This document shows, in pieces, positions 46,701 to 57,302 of a DNA stretch of 64,000 nt. The stretch is from assembly GCA_029959195.1 (NCBI GenBank), contig CP114117.1:1860001-1924000 (forward strand). Reading direction: 5' to 3'. Position numbers and translations under genes: made by a program. The notes under the pieces are model-generated. The model worked only from the letters and a program-made list of their open reading frames with translations. It was not told the DNA's origin and ran no database searches. Position 1 is the stretch's first letter. Every line of letters begins with the position of its first letter. This DNA comes from Dictyophora rubrovolvata (lineage: Eukaryota > Basidiomycota > Agaricomycetes > Phallales > Phallaceae).

Positions 46701-48083
46701 AACTTTTTAGTCATTCTCTTAATTTATATGAAAATTACGTACCGTGATGAAAACAGCATCAAGGGCAAGTCCCAAAGCATCCGTCACGTTCTGTTTGCGT
46801 TCTTTCAATCTACCCAATAATGGCGGGACAACTACTTCTCTATGTCGAGCGAAGGCTTGCATGAGACCCTTGGCAAGAGTTTCAATACAATTAGCAGCCA
46901 CTATGACACAATTGATGTTGGCATCACCCATCCTTCCTGCGAGAGCTTTGGCCAAGTCTGTCAGTTCAGGGGCATCTTTAATCCTTAAGGTATCCAAAGC
47001 CGTAAAAATTCCGTCCAATGCCTCTTTGCGCTCCTTCCACTTGGACGAATTCAATAATGTCGAATAACCAGACGGTAACTTGGGAACGATGTCGACCTCT
47101 TCAGAAAGCATGCGAGGATCTGGCTCAGGCTCCTCCTCCACGGCTACCGATGCAACAGAAGGATCCTCGCCTGCTAGTGCCGCTTGCTCCATATCTCGAG
47201 CTTGCTGTCGGGTGAATCTCTCAGGCTTCAAAGACCCCTTGCCTTTTCCTTCTTTATCCAATGCATCAAAAGCTTCGTGAAGTTCCTTGACTTGAACGGG
47301 TTTGAGCTCGCTCAAAAATGGCTCTATGGCAACACCAATGGCTTGATAGAGGCATTGTACAAGAGAAGTACCTTCGGCGCGTACGGTCTTGTCACTGTGT
47401 CCGAATATCTTTGGTAGCGTTTTGAGAATTTTTTGCGGCTGAACGACCTGTGTGCCGAAGGCACTTTGTGGAGATAATAATAATGATGAGTTGAGAGACG
47501 CTGAGCGAAAGAGTAAGGAAGATATTCACCGGATAAGCTCCTTGAGAACTAGGACCGTATTAGACACAGTCTTCGGCTGTTTGGCAGCTAATCCGGACAA
47601 AACGTCTGCCTAAAAAGGACGAATGCTTAGTGTACCCCCGTACTACGGTTAAAAACTATTCATGTATATATTGCTCACGGTAACGCCAGCACCCGTATTT
47701 TCAACCTCAGTATATTGCAAAATCAGCTCAATACTGTTGTTTCTCGTTCCAGCTCGCGCGGACCCCAAACATTTTTCCACCAATGCGGGGACCACCACTT
47801 CCCTCGTCTTCACGGCGGTTTCGCCCGCGTATTTCACGAAGGACACTACGCATTCGACGCCCTTTTCTTGTGCGACTGCATTACTATCTGTCACCATGTT
47901 CTTCAAAATATCGGGATCTGAAAGGTAGGGCTTGAAGACCGGATCTGTATCTGACCCAGTGGCTTGGAAAGCCTTAGGCAACTGTTCATACGCTGAAAGC
48001 CTTGCTTTCCAATTTTTATGCTTCAGCCGTTCCAGTATGGGGATTTGACTGAAATCCTCCTCCACCGGAGGTGGACCGTCCAT
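40772..48083 (-). CDS. STU2: XMAP215/chTOG/Stu2-family microtubule polymerase with five TOG domains
   Basis: Binds tubulin dimers and speeds plus-end growth at spindle poles and kinetochores. The start at 48083 gives MDGPPPVEEDFSQIPILERL. There are many short introns and roughly 2,100 residues. Each TOG opens with the family W-x-x-R type helix: KHKNWKARLSAYEQL (TOG1), NSSKWKERKEALDGI (TOG2), SDANWKARLAAVEEM (TOG3), KSDAWKSRKEGLEAL (TOG4) and SSRWVFDSN (TOG5). Linkers are Ala/Pro/Lys-rich, and one contains KSAKPPPPAPPGALDTFKYK, which matches the TOG2-TOG3 linker pattern. TOG5 continues with VRKAALSTL and a Ser/Pro linker. The C-terminal helical domain (LFRLLLQIVRPF, then HKFLKAYPHKKPRVDKLL) resembles the chTOG C-terminus. 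Ascomycete Stu2 and Alp14 have two TOGs, so this layout is closer to the animal form. Confidence 0.93.
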
Positions 48084-49112
48084 ACTGAGCGTTGAGAAAA
48101 GAAAGTGAGATACGGAGAGGTTCCTCGCGTTCGAGAAGTGCAGACGATGAACTTGTCACGAGTCACGCTCAGTCACCCACGAACATTATTGTCATTATTA
48201 TTCAGCAAAGTTGATGTAGTACGTCACGACCAGTTTTACTTACGTTTTAGACACAGAAATCTACATACGCATGGTGTAGTACGCGTTCGAAGCGAGTTTG
48301 CATTGAGATTGGTGTTTGGGAGAATTTTTTCCAGAAAAAGCTCGCACTTGGTTAACGTCGTTCTCTGATCGCTGTCAAATAACTTTTGCACAGTATGCCA
48401 CAAGCTATAAACAGTTTCCTGAAATGAACGAGTAATGTATATATCTACATGTACGATGTACGTACATACATACATATTTAAACTATCTCAATGAATGGGC
48501 GTGATCTGCGCAGGGCTACCAACGTCCTAAGCGGACGGATACTAAGTGACGACACGCGAATTAATTGGCGAGTGATAGAAGGAAGCCGGCTTTTAAACCC
48601 GAGAAATACTAGGCATATGAATGACAGAAGCACGGGAAATCATGTGATATAATGAACTTGACGATACATACGACGATAAAAGCGAAACATATGCCGGGAG
48701 GTTTAAAAAGTCGAAGATAAGCGATGATCATTAGAGGGCGGGAGCTACAGTATCTTTAAAAGAAATGCGAATGAGACAATAGGAACGAAGGGAAGAATTA
48801 GAAGGCAGATAGCGTAAAACAACGGTAAAAAGAAAGAAGGCCAAAGGGAGAGAGAAAAAAGAAGAGAAAAAAACGAGTAGATACATATACAATTTAGTGT
48901 CTAGGAATTGTGCGTGAATTAGGGAATACTTTTGCTCATTGATAATGGAATGCGAATAAGATAATGAAATATGACATTGCGTGAGATGTTGAGTATTATT
49001 GTTGTTGTTGTATTGTATTATATTGAATTGTATTAATGAGACTATATGCATAGGTTAAAAACCGCCGATATGGGTAGAGAGAGAAAAGATGAATGAACTT
49101 GCATTATAAATT
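48084..49112. other. Spacer of about 1 kb upstream of the chTOG-like gene
   Basis: AT-rich, with TACATACATACATA near 48465 and a purine-rich stretch at 48780-48870. It contains the chTOG-like promoter (minus strand) on its left. No gene is supported. Short minus-strand frames lack family features. Confidence 0.4.
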
Positions 49113-49703
49113 TTATAGCTCTGGAGCGGTCACGAAAGCGAGTTTTGGATCGGAAGCGGCCTTGTAGAGACGAGGATAGTGGTCGGAGCCAAAAATTTCG
49201 ACGAGCATAGACTTGTTAATGTTAATCCAGTCCGGAGGAGGCAAACCTCTGGCGGTACGCCAACCGCCTTCTACCTGGACGAGAAGGAGGAGACCAGGCA
49301 TAAGACATTGAAGAAGGTAAAGGATATCGTCGACTGGCTGGACGACATGGCGTAGACTGGGCCAAAGAGCGCTGTGAAAGACCATTTGCCATTGGACACG
49401 GCGCTCTGGAGAAAAGAAGGAAGAAGCATGAACGGGGAGCTCCAATTTCATGGTGGGACTGCGGGGGAGACCGTTTGATGAGCGGTGAGGAGTTTGGCAT
49501 TCGATGGAGAATAGAAGACGAGGGTCGAGAGGGGAAAGTTCACGAAAGCCATGGTTTTCGACCAGCGCCTTCTTCTGACGGCAAAGATGGCGGTGGGCGC
49601 GAGCATAGGGGGTTCCGAGGCTGTCTACACTGAGAGCGACGCCGACACGCCGGGACCATTCGTCAAGTTGTCTGATATCCGTTGAGAATTCGACAAGAAG
49701 CAT
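49113..49703 (-). CDS. Uncharacterised 196-residue fungal protein
   Basis: A single uninterrupted frame from ATG at 49703 to the stop at 49113. The sequence is balanced and globular, with no membrane segment or low complexity. Recognisable segments include LVEFSTDIRQLDEWSRRVGV, KKALVENHGFRELSPLDPRL and a Trp-containing RRVQWQMVFHSALWPSLRHV. It ends YPRLYKAASDPKLAFVTAPE then L. I do not recognise a family. Its length, composition and position in front of an AT/TC-rich promoter support a real gene. It is divergent from the eIF2B-alpha gene, about 670 bp away. Confidence 0.65.
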   Translation of the reverse strand: MLLVEFSTDIRQLDEWSRRVGVALSVDSLGTPYARAHRHLCRQKKALVENHGFRELSPLDPRLLFSIECQTPHRSSNGLPRSPTMKLELPVHASSFFSPERRVQWQMVFHSALWPSLRHVVQPVDDILYLLQCLMPGLLLLVQVEGGWRTARGLPPPDWININKSMLVEIFGSDHYPRLYKAASDPKLAFVTAPEL

Positions 49704-50372
49704 TTAAAGAGAATGATTAGGTAGTGACAGTGATGGTGATGGCTGGGAGTAGCTCGGGGCTTTCTCTCTCTCTCTTGGAGGGATGCGAGTATACGAGGAG
49801 AGAGAGGGGTGACAGAAACAGACGGGAGAGTGGAAAGTAGTGTTTTTATAGGTTGTGGGTAAGGTAAGGACACAATGGCGGGTAGTGATAGTTATGGGCG
49901 CGAGTTGCGCGGGTGAAAAAAAAAATTTCATTAGACTGTCCGGCTCGTTGGCACCGAAAAACGTTTCACGATCCCGCCGTGGCCTCCCTTTCCGGCCAGA
50001 TTCCCACGCCCATCACCTTGCTCATATTGATAATATCATAATGATTCAGCCTCTATTGAGTGGAAGTAGTGTAGTGGAATATAGAGAATATAGAATAGAG
50101 ACTATACCTGCGTCTGTGGACAATGTTGATAACAGTCGAGCTTGAATGGACATATAGATGGCTAGATAGATATCGATAGGCCCTTGTCCTCTTTATGTAC
50201 GTGACTCGCCCTAACGCCATTGTCCTGCCAACAGCCCTCTCCCCTTTCTTGCCGATCATCCGCGTCTGAAGATCTGCCCAATTCTGCCAGGATACATCCG
50301 ATATTACGTAAAAAACAAATTCATTCACGTGCTTTACCGCCCTCTCCTCCGAGTCCTGCCCCCCTCGACAAA
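49704..50372. other. Bidirectional promoter region
   Basis: About 670 bp between the orphan gene (minus) and the eIF2B-alpha gene (plus). A CT-rich tract is visible on the minus strand near 49760-49800. No gene is supported. Confidence 0.4.
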
Positions 50373-51851
50373 ATGTCCACAGCTTCACCACAAGTCTTCG
50401 ACGTTGTATCCGCTTATGAACAAGCTTTGCACAATGACTCATCTGTAAGGACACCGTTCCTCACGCACCCCGCCTTTCATCTATGTATAATCTGTCCATG
50501 TTTCATCCCCTGACGCTAAAATTTTCAGATCTCAATGCCTATCGCCGCCATCCTCGCCCTCACGGAACTGATCTCCCACTCAAAAGCCGATACCATGTTT
50601 GAACTCGTCAGCGCTCTTAACTCTGGTGCTCAATTGCTCAAACAACACACTCCAAATCCCATCAGTCTCAGTGCAGGCTGCGATCTTTTCGTCGCCTTCG
50701 TTACCACCTTTCCGCAGGAATCAGACGTGTGTATTTATACCTTTTTTCAATAGTCCACTCACTATATATATATAATATATAATATGATATGTATACACCC
50801 TCCTTTCACAGAATTTTTTTGATCTCAAACGCCAACTTGTTCGTCAAGGTCAACTCTACGCCAAACAGGCGTCTCAATCCCGCTCTAAAATCGCTACTCT
50901 ATTATTGGACTTCATACCTGACGATTCCGTGGTATATCATTCTTCATTCTCTTTCGCTCCACCCCTTCTATTAGTCTTTCTTACTCTCCTTAATCCAACA
51001 GATACTTACCCATGCTCACTCTCGTGTTGTAGTACACGCCTTGCTCCACGCCCATCAACATGGAAACAAACGGTTCAGTGTCTACGTTACTGAAGCCCGT
51101 CCACTTGGTTTGGGGTTAGCATTCAAAAATAATAAAAAATAAAAAAACAAATCATGCCTACTAAATGGTTTTTTTTTTTTTAGTCTGAGAACTCACCAAA
51201 CTCTAACTGCCGCCGGTATTCCTTGCACCGTCATCCTTGATTCCGCTGTTGCATATGCCATGGGCAAAGTGGACTTGGTTATTGTTGGCTCGGAGGCAGT
51301 TGTAGAAAGCGGGGGCATCATCAATGCAGTGGGCAGTTATCAAATCGCCCTAATTGCTAAAGCTGCAAATGTGCCTGTTTATGCCTTAGCGGAAAGGTCA
51401 TTCGCCCTCTCTCTTTCCCTCTCTCCCTCTCTCCCTCATCTTATCCTTCACCTGATAGTTACAAATTTCTTCGGATGTTCCCACTATCACAAGACGAATT
51501 GCCCACGTACAACAATAAAATCCTTTCATTCAATACTCCGTCGAGCTCCACTCGCAAGTCAACCGATGCCATTCCGGTGAATAGTCACATATATATTTAT
51601 ATATATATTTGGAATCTCTCAACAATAATGATTATTTTTGTCACATAGTTATCCATGAACGATGATCAACTGAAACAGAATCCAGGTGTGGATTATACCA
51701 AGTATGTATTGCACTAAAACTTGCTTCCTTTTGGGAATTTCAAGTTGTTTTTAATGACAGGCCTGACTTGATAACTCTGGTCTTTTCCGACGTCGGTATA
51801 TTAACGCCCGATGGTGTCAGCCAGTATCTGGTTGGCATGTTTGCAGGCTAA
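50373..51851 (+). CDS. GCN3: Translation initiation factor eIF2B subunit alpha
   Basis: Regulatory subunit of eIF2B, the exchange factor for eIF2. In yeast it senses phosphorylated eIF2-alpha and is needed for GCN4 induction. About eight exons. Exon 1 MSTASPQVFDVVSAYEQALH is followed by ISMPIAAILALTELI, NSGAQLLKQHTPNPISLSAG, RQLVRQGQLYAKQAS, ILTHAHSRVVVHALLHA, VYVTEARPLGLG, LTAAGIPCTVILDSAVAYAM then GKVDLVIVGSEAVVESGGII, and NAVGSYQIALIAKAANVPVY. The C-terminus is DLITLVFSDVGILTPDGVSQ then YLVGMFAG. These are the conserved blocks of the alpha/beta/delta family, and the TGxA/VGSEAVVESGGI type pocket and length fit alpha. Splice sites are ordinary. Confidence 0.93.
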
Positions 51852-52792
51852 GACTGATGCTCTCTTCGGTCGCGTGTGCGGATCGCGTCTTTCTCGAAGG
51901 TAATTACTTCCTTTTTGGATGCTATGTACCTATATTGACTTCATTTCTTTCCTAAGGGTCGGGTCGGGTCCTCGATGCAAAAATGCTTACCACGTCGGGC
52001 GGGTTCCTATATATGCCGTAAACAGCGCCGGGTGTGTTTATAAAAATTGTATTCTTGGCCTGACGCCATAGCATATCATATCTAGATATCTGACCTGAGT
52101 AAATAGTTTCATGATAGCGCGTGTACAACAAATCTAGTTTTTCCTCAAGAAATCTACGTATATCCCTACTATCGGAGTACATTGTTTATATTTATATTTG
52201 TAGCTTATTGAACAAAAGCATTATGCTATTCAGACATACATAGATATATTCATTTTTAGCGAGCGGCCCATGTGCCGCATCCTGTCAAAGAAATCGTTGG
52301 TTGTACATATGTCGGGAAAAATTATACGCGCTTGGCGAATCTCAATATATACATATCTACTTTAGTAATTTATCTAGCTAGTCAGCCTAACTAGTTTTCG
52401 CTAGACTGAGGGAATGCTCAATCATTAATCAATTAATTAAGACTCGGAAATATATAAACTTTCAAGTCTAGCGTCTACATATTTGATGCATACATAGCTA
52501 AAGGACCACCAGGTCGCCTAAACTTTGTCAAGCGACGAGAACACATGTATGTATATATGTATGTATCATGGTGTAGCTGCGTTCCGGATTGCATTTGTGA
52601 ATGCCCACGAATCAAGCTAATACGAAAGGATAAAAGCGATCTCGATAGAAATCGGGTCAACCGAAATGGTCCTCTCTCCCTACTGAGATGAATTCCTAGC
52701 GTCGTCAAGATAGATTTTGTGTATTTTTACTTCTCCTTGGATCAAAAAAAAAAAAACCAATATGTAAAGCCCGGAACAATCGTGAAAAGGCT
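51852..52792. other. Convergent intergenic region, about 0.94 kb
   Basis: AT-rich with TA-rich stretches. No frame with family features. Holds the 3' ends of the eIF2B-alpha gene (plus) and of a small basic gene (minus). Confidence 0.4.
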
Positions 52793-53445
52793 TCAGGCAA
52801 AGGCAACACGCTTGGTTGTTGGTGGTTTTTTCAAAGTCATACCGTTTGGAGACAACGTGTTGTTATATTTCTGCCCGTCACCGGTGGAACCGGGATTAAT
52901 GCGAACGATTTGTCGACCATCAATGAGTTTACGCGCCCTGGTTTTGTCTCGTTTTTGTTTGGCTTTCCGACCAGCAACAAGCTCTTTTGCGGCGCGCTGA
53001 GGGGGAGATAAAAAAAAACGATTGTTGAGCAATCATGAAAACCCAGATCGAGGGAGCCATATCGGGTTTTTCAAACACGGAGATATGAAATATATATATA
53101 TAAATTTGAGAGTTGGCATGAAATTTCGTAAAGAATGGAAATGATTGAGTTTTAAAAAAAAGAGAGACATACGTACAAGTCTGTCGGACGAAGAGATGAT
53201 ATGACTTCCCGAAGCATTAAAGCCGGAATCCTTCTTCTTTCTCAATGACGCAATGGTCTTTGTTTTGTTGACTTTGTCTTGCACAGCACGCTCTTTTCTA
53301 TTCGCAACGTCATTTGCCAGTTGTAGCAAGGATGCCTACAGAAATGTAAAGTGGTGGGGGTTTGTTAATCATTTCTACATCAGCCAAAAAAATTGCGGCG
53401 GGACTAACCAACCTTGTCATTTACCAGCGATTTGCCTGTTGTCAT
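52793..53445 (-). CDS. Small basic protein of unknown function, possibly nucleolar
   Basis: Three exons on the minus strand: MTTGKSLVNDK, then ASLLQLANDVANRKERAVQD through SGFNASGSHIISSSDRL, then RAAKELVAGRKAKQKRDKTR through a tail ending PTTKRVAFA. The introns have GT..AG ends (a donor follows VNDK; a GTACGT donor follows SDRL) and keep phase. The result is about 130 residues, strongly basic (many Lys and Arg), with predicted helices and no signal peptide. The composition suits a ribosome-biogenesis or RNA-associated protein, but I do not recognise a family. An upstream start cannot be ruled out. Confidence 0.62.
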
Positions 53446-54479
53446 CAAGGAACTACTCACAAAAAGTGAATAGCTTGGGTTTTCGGAAAGAACGGACTGG
53501 AGTGAGAATGCGAAATAAAAATATAGCCAATATGGTGATATCTAGGAGACGAAATTCCAACAATGCCTATAGGAAAGCGGAAGATACAATCAAAGATAAT
53601 TGTGCCTGGTGGTGAGCTCGGTGCTCGGTGCTTTTTGGCTATTATTGCAAAAGGCCAGTGCAATGCTGTAATTACGTTATACGCAAGGAACGCGGAACCA
53701 AAAATCATTTTTCGCTCTTACTACCACACACACAGCTCGAAACCAAAAAAACCCACAGATGCTAATTTTGACTTTGACATGGCGTACACGAACAAAAGTT
53801 AATCATAGCGCCTGTCTTGTCTTCCTTTTTTGATCCCAAGTCTATCGCAATCTGAGGCTATGTATGTATGTTGGGAGCCGTCCCGACGAACAACGACCAT
53901 CTATATCCTGGCTCATTCGCGCTTGGGTTATTGTCACGTTAATCTATTCATCAGCCCCGCAGATCGTCTTTTTTTTTCAAAACCGAACCTTAGACTTTTC
54001 TTTTATCTATATCTTGGCGAGGTTATCCGAATGGCAAAACAAGGGTTAAATCCCCCCGATCTGGTGACCTCATTGGGCTGCGCTCTTACTTGTCTCTATC
54101 GCCTTCCGTATCTTAATCACCTAAATGCCTAAATGCCTCATAAAATTCCTGCTCATCTCCGAGTCTATTTCTCACGCCAACTTAGTCAACCGGAATAGTA
54201 TTGCCCAACAGTGTACCGTCCCTGGACTCTATGGCAGAACCTATTCAGAATGCGGAGCATCCCGCACTTTTTGGAATTGTAAAGCTCTGACTTTTTTTAT
54301 TTTATTAGTTTTCCGAAAAGTATATAATCTCTCCTACTATATAATCTCACCACCCACCCTAGCTGATCCTCCATTGCGAGACTCTTCTTCCTTTTTCTTC
54401 TTGGACTTACTGCCCTCAAATACTTGCAGTCTCTCTAAACTCTCCCTCCCTCATCTCACTCTTAATCGTTGCTATTACA
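53446..54479. other. Intergenic region of about 1 kb, nothing recognised
   Basis: Divergent spacer before the Cys-rich mini-gene. Several frames run on both strands (for example 53708-53457 minus and 53830-54132 plus), but none has motifs or a convincing splice structure. A CT-rich stretch at 54380-54470 precedes the mini-gene start, typical of a fungal core promoter. Confidence 0.4.
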
Positions 54480-55046
54480 ATGTGCTGCTGGCGTAGGCAA
54501 GTACTAGGTTTATACTGCTTATTGCTCTATCGGCTTAATTTTGGTCAAACAGAGTTTGCAACCTTTACACCATCTGTGGGCATACACTTGCACTGGTCGG
54601 TTTTTTCCTTTTTTTTTTCTTTTCTTTTTGTCATTTCTCTCATAGCTGACCTTTGATTTAGCCTGAGGAATTGGTTTGTTCATATACTACATAAGATGCA
54701 AAAATGTATATATAAAAATTTTTGACTCAGGTCGAGTGCGACAGTCGCTGGTGCAAATTTTCTCGAAACCATTCTCCAAATTGTTCCGATTGCAAGAATA
54801 CTTGCTGGCAGTAGTGAGTTATTTATTCGTTTTTTTTTTTTTGTAATTTGTCTTTGTGCCTCTTAATTCTCACCGATGAACCCAATTAGCCGTCAGTATC
54901 CTCAACATTACGGTATGGGCTGCTGCTGAGTTACACGGGATATCCCTAATTTGATGTATATTTATTTTCTTTTTACAGCACCGCACATCAATGGCAAATG
55001 TCAGGAGTGCCTCAAAGCCGAGGCCAAAGCCCGTTACCATTACTAA
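54480..55046 (+). CDS. Cys-rich mini-protein, basidiomycete family of unknown function
   Basis: Four introns assemble five exons into about 77 residues: MCCWRR, then VCNLYTICGHTLAL, VECDSRWCKFSRNHSPNCSD then CKNTCWQ, YRQYPQHY and APHINGKCQECLKAEAKARY then HY. There are eleven Cys and several His, spaced like a zinc-binding knuckle rather than a secreted disulfide protein, and there is no signal peptide. Related small proteins with a CN-Y-CGH start and a C-x5-C-TCWQYRQYP core occur, from memory, in mushroom genomes. I know of no function. The first intron (54497-54552) begins with GCAAGT, a GC-AG type donor, and only this splice joins CGT-AG to A-GTT in frame. The remaining introns are GT..AG. 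Confidence 0.78.
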
Positions 55047-55757
55047 GAATTAGCATTGCTAGGTTTTTTTTTCACTTGGCTTTCAGTTTAAGCTTTCTTT
55101 AGATTACATACATTACAACACTTGTAATTGGTATTTCACAACGTACCACCAATGAATTTAATTCTTCATATACTTTCTCTTCTGGAAAAAGGTGCCACAA
55201 GTTTTTCATTGAGACAGACAAAGGGGCTCAAAAGGGTCATAAGTAGCTCGTCCATTAACTCGGGGTCATTACTGTAAGGAGACGAGGCCAATCGGCGAAT
55301 GTAACCCAGTTATTTCCCAAGATCCCTAGTGCCCTGTATAAAGAAGGAATGATGCCTGAGAATTGAGTGTTGTGCGCAAGTGATTACCTTTTTTTTTCCT
55401 CGAATTTCTCTCGATAATCATGAGGAAGCTGATTCGCGAAACCGAATTTTGACTTGTTGTTTTTATTATGATTTCATCAATCTTGATACCCTTTCATGCC
55501 CTATTTTAAGGAAGGGAAGGACGAACCCTCTGCACTATTCGGGCTCTGGAATCTCTCGAGATCGCAGCTTACAGATCCGAGGCTGAAATTTAAAACGGCT
55601 TCCCTAGGAAATATTGACACACGACACGCAAAGCATCTCCTTTTTTGCGCAACGGCCCGCCATTTCCTGTAGTACGCGGAAGGCGCCGTATACCCGGCAG
55701 CCGTTCTCGTTAGACAGTTTCACCTATGCTGGCTTAGCAAATAATGTTCACTGGGAC
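55047..55757. other. Spacer upstream of the cyclin gene
   Basis: About 710 bp between two plus-strand genes. An open stretch continues upstream of the chosen cyclin start to about 55614, but it lacks conserved residues. No other gene was recognised. Confidence 0.4.
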
Positions 55758-57187
55758 ATGGACACACAGTGGCTGTTTCCTTTCGCTGCATTGTCGCATA
55801 CGCCGAGCAAAGTGACATCTGGAATTTCACTGTACAATGAGTTATTTGAACGTGCAAAAGGCGTCGAGTTCATTTATAGGGTTGCGGCTCATCTACAACT
55901 GTAAGTATGGTACTCATAATTGTCTAACTAATACCTTATTTCAGCTAACTATATCACAAGAACGACCGTTGTACTGTCTGCGGCCGCTCAATATTTTCAT
56001 CGATTTTACATGCGCTACTCTTTTGAAGACTATCCTCGACAAGTATGTTTCCTCTCCCCCCCCCCATTATTCTTGCTGTTACGAACGCGGCTTTTCCAGG
56101 AAGTTGCAGCGGCTAGCTTGTTTCTCGCAACTAAGACAGAAGAGAATTCAAGAAAGTTGAGAGACGTTTCCTATTTTTGTTTTAACAAAGCAACTGGCCA
56201 GCGCGACGAGAAGTCTCCGGTGAGTGCGTTTTAATACCCGTAAGGCTCTTAAAAGGGAGCTGAAAAGAAGTAATAGGAGATACAACGCTGGCAGAAGAAT
56301 ATTCTGGCTACCGAAGAGATTCTACTTGACGCTTTGTGTTTTGATTTTACCGTTGATCATCCACAGGCCCACCTAATTAAACTACTGGAAGTCGTCGAAG
56401 CCAATGAAACTCTTCATCAGTATGCATGGACTTCGATTAATGATTCGTAAGTCTTCTTTCTTGCTTTAAGGTACTAGCATCACTAAAGGTCTAATCTAGT
56501 TTCAGAACTCCTCTTTGTATTCTTTATTCATCCCGAGTTATTGCGGCTGCATGCTTTGTTCTTGCTCAAAGACTGGTGGAAGGTCCAAATACGGCTTCTC
56601 TTGATGAAAGAATTTTTGCGAGATCTTCAGCATCACTGCCGACTCCACCTCATATGTATCCACATTCACCTCAGTCGAGAAGTTTTATTCAGGACTTTTT
56701 TCATTTCTCCGATTCGGAAATGGAGGATGTCGCAAGTATATAGTTCATGAATGTTGTTGAGGTCACTGTGGTCACTTACTGGAAGTTTCAGTTGCCGCTA
56801 GTATAATATTGGATTTCTATTCGGCATTCACGTCAGCCGAAGAAAGATACTCATACATTCATCCCTTAAATAACGTGCGTATTAGATGTTCTTCACTTTT
56901 GGTTTTGTTATAACCGGCTGACGTGCTTCCATGTTTGCAATTATGCTAAGGTTCCTCGCCCGACCTTGCCTCCCTATTATCGAGCACTATACGCGGGCAA
57001 CGCACAAGGGAATGGTAATGAAGATCATCCCAATGAAATGAATGACGGTGGATACACCCCTGCCTCAATGGGCCGTAGTGCCCATCATTCCGAACAGGCT
57101 TCTCCTTCGACGCATACAATACCGGACCAAAGTACGGCAGTAGGGACAACGTCCCCAAATAGTTATGATACCTCATCCATCCGCTAA
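55758..57187 (+). CDS. Cyclin K/CTK2-type cyclin
   Basis: Probable partner of a transcriptional CDK (Ctk1/CDK12 type) that phosphorylates the RNA polymerase II tail. The start at 55758 gives MDTQWLFPFAALSHTPS, matching the WLF start of this class. The cyclin box spans several exons: ELFERAKGVEFIYRVAAHLQ, ITRTTVVLSAAAQYFHRFYM, then EVAAASLFLATKTEENSRKL, RDVSYFC and EEILLDALCFDFTVDHPQAH. The second box has FRTPLCILYSSRVIAAACFV and ends with a Ser/Pro/Asn-rich tail. The LFLATKTEE motif holds the Lys and Glu that contact the kinase. The assignment to CTK2 over Bur2 or cyclin L is by overall resemblance only. Confidence 0.82.
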
Positions 57188-57302
57188 TGGATATCTTTTG
57201 CAAGTTGTATAACATATCCACCATGTGGTCTGTCTTATATTAATTACAATCTGTCTTTCAATACAAAGCAACCTTTCAACCGTGATATTCCGAAAATCGG
57301 TT

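Noticed and set aside
53457-53708. Minus-strand frame upstream of the small basic protein
   Set aside because: Considered as an N-terminal exon, but no good splice joins it to the basic protein, and a clean ATG exists at 53445.
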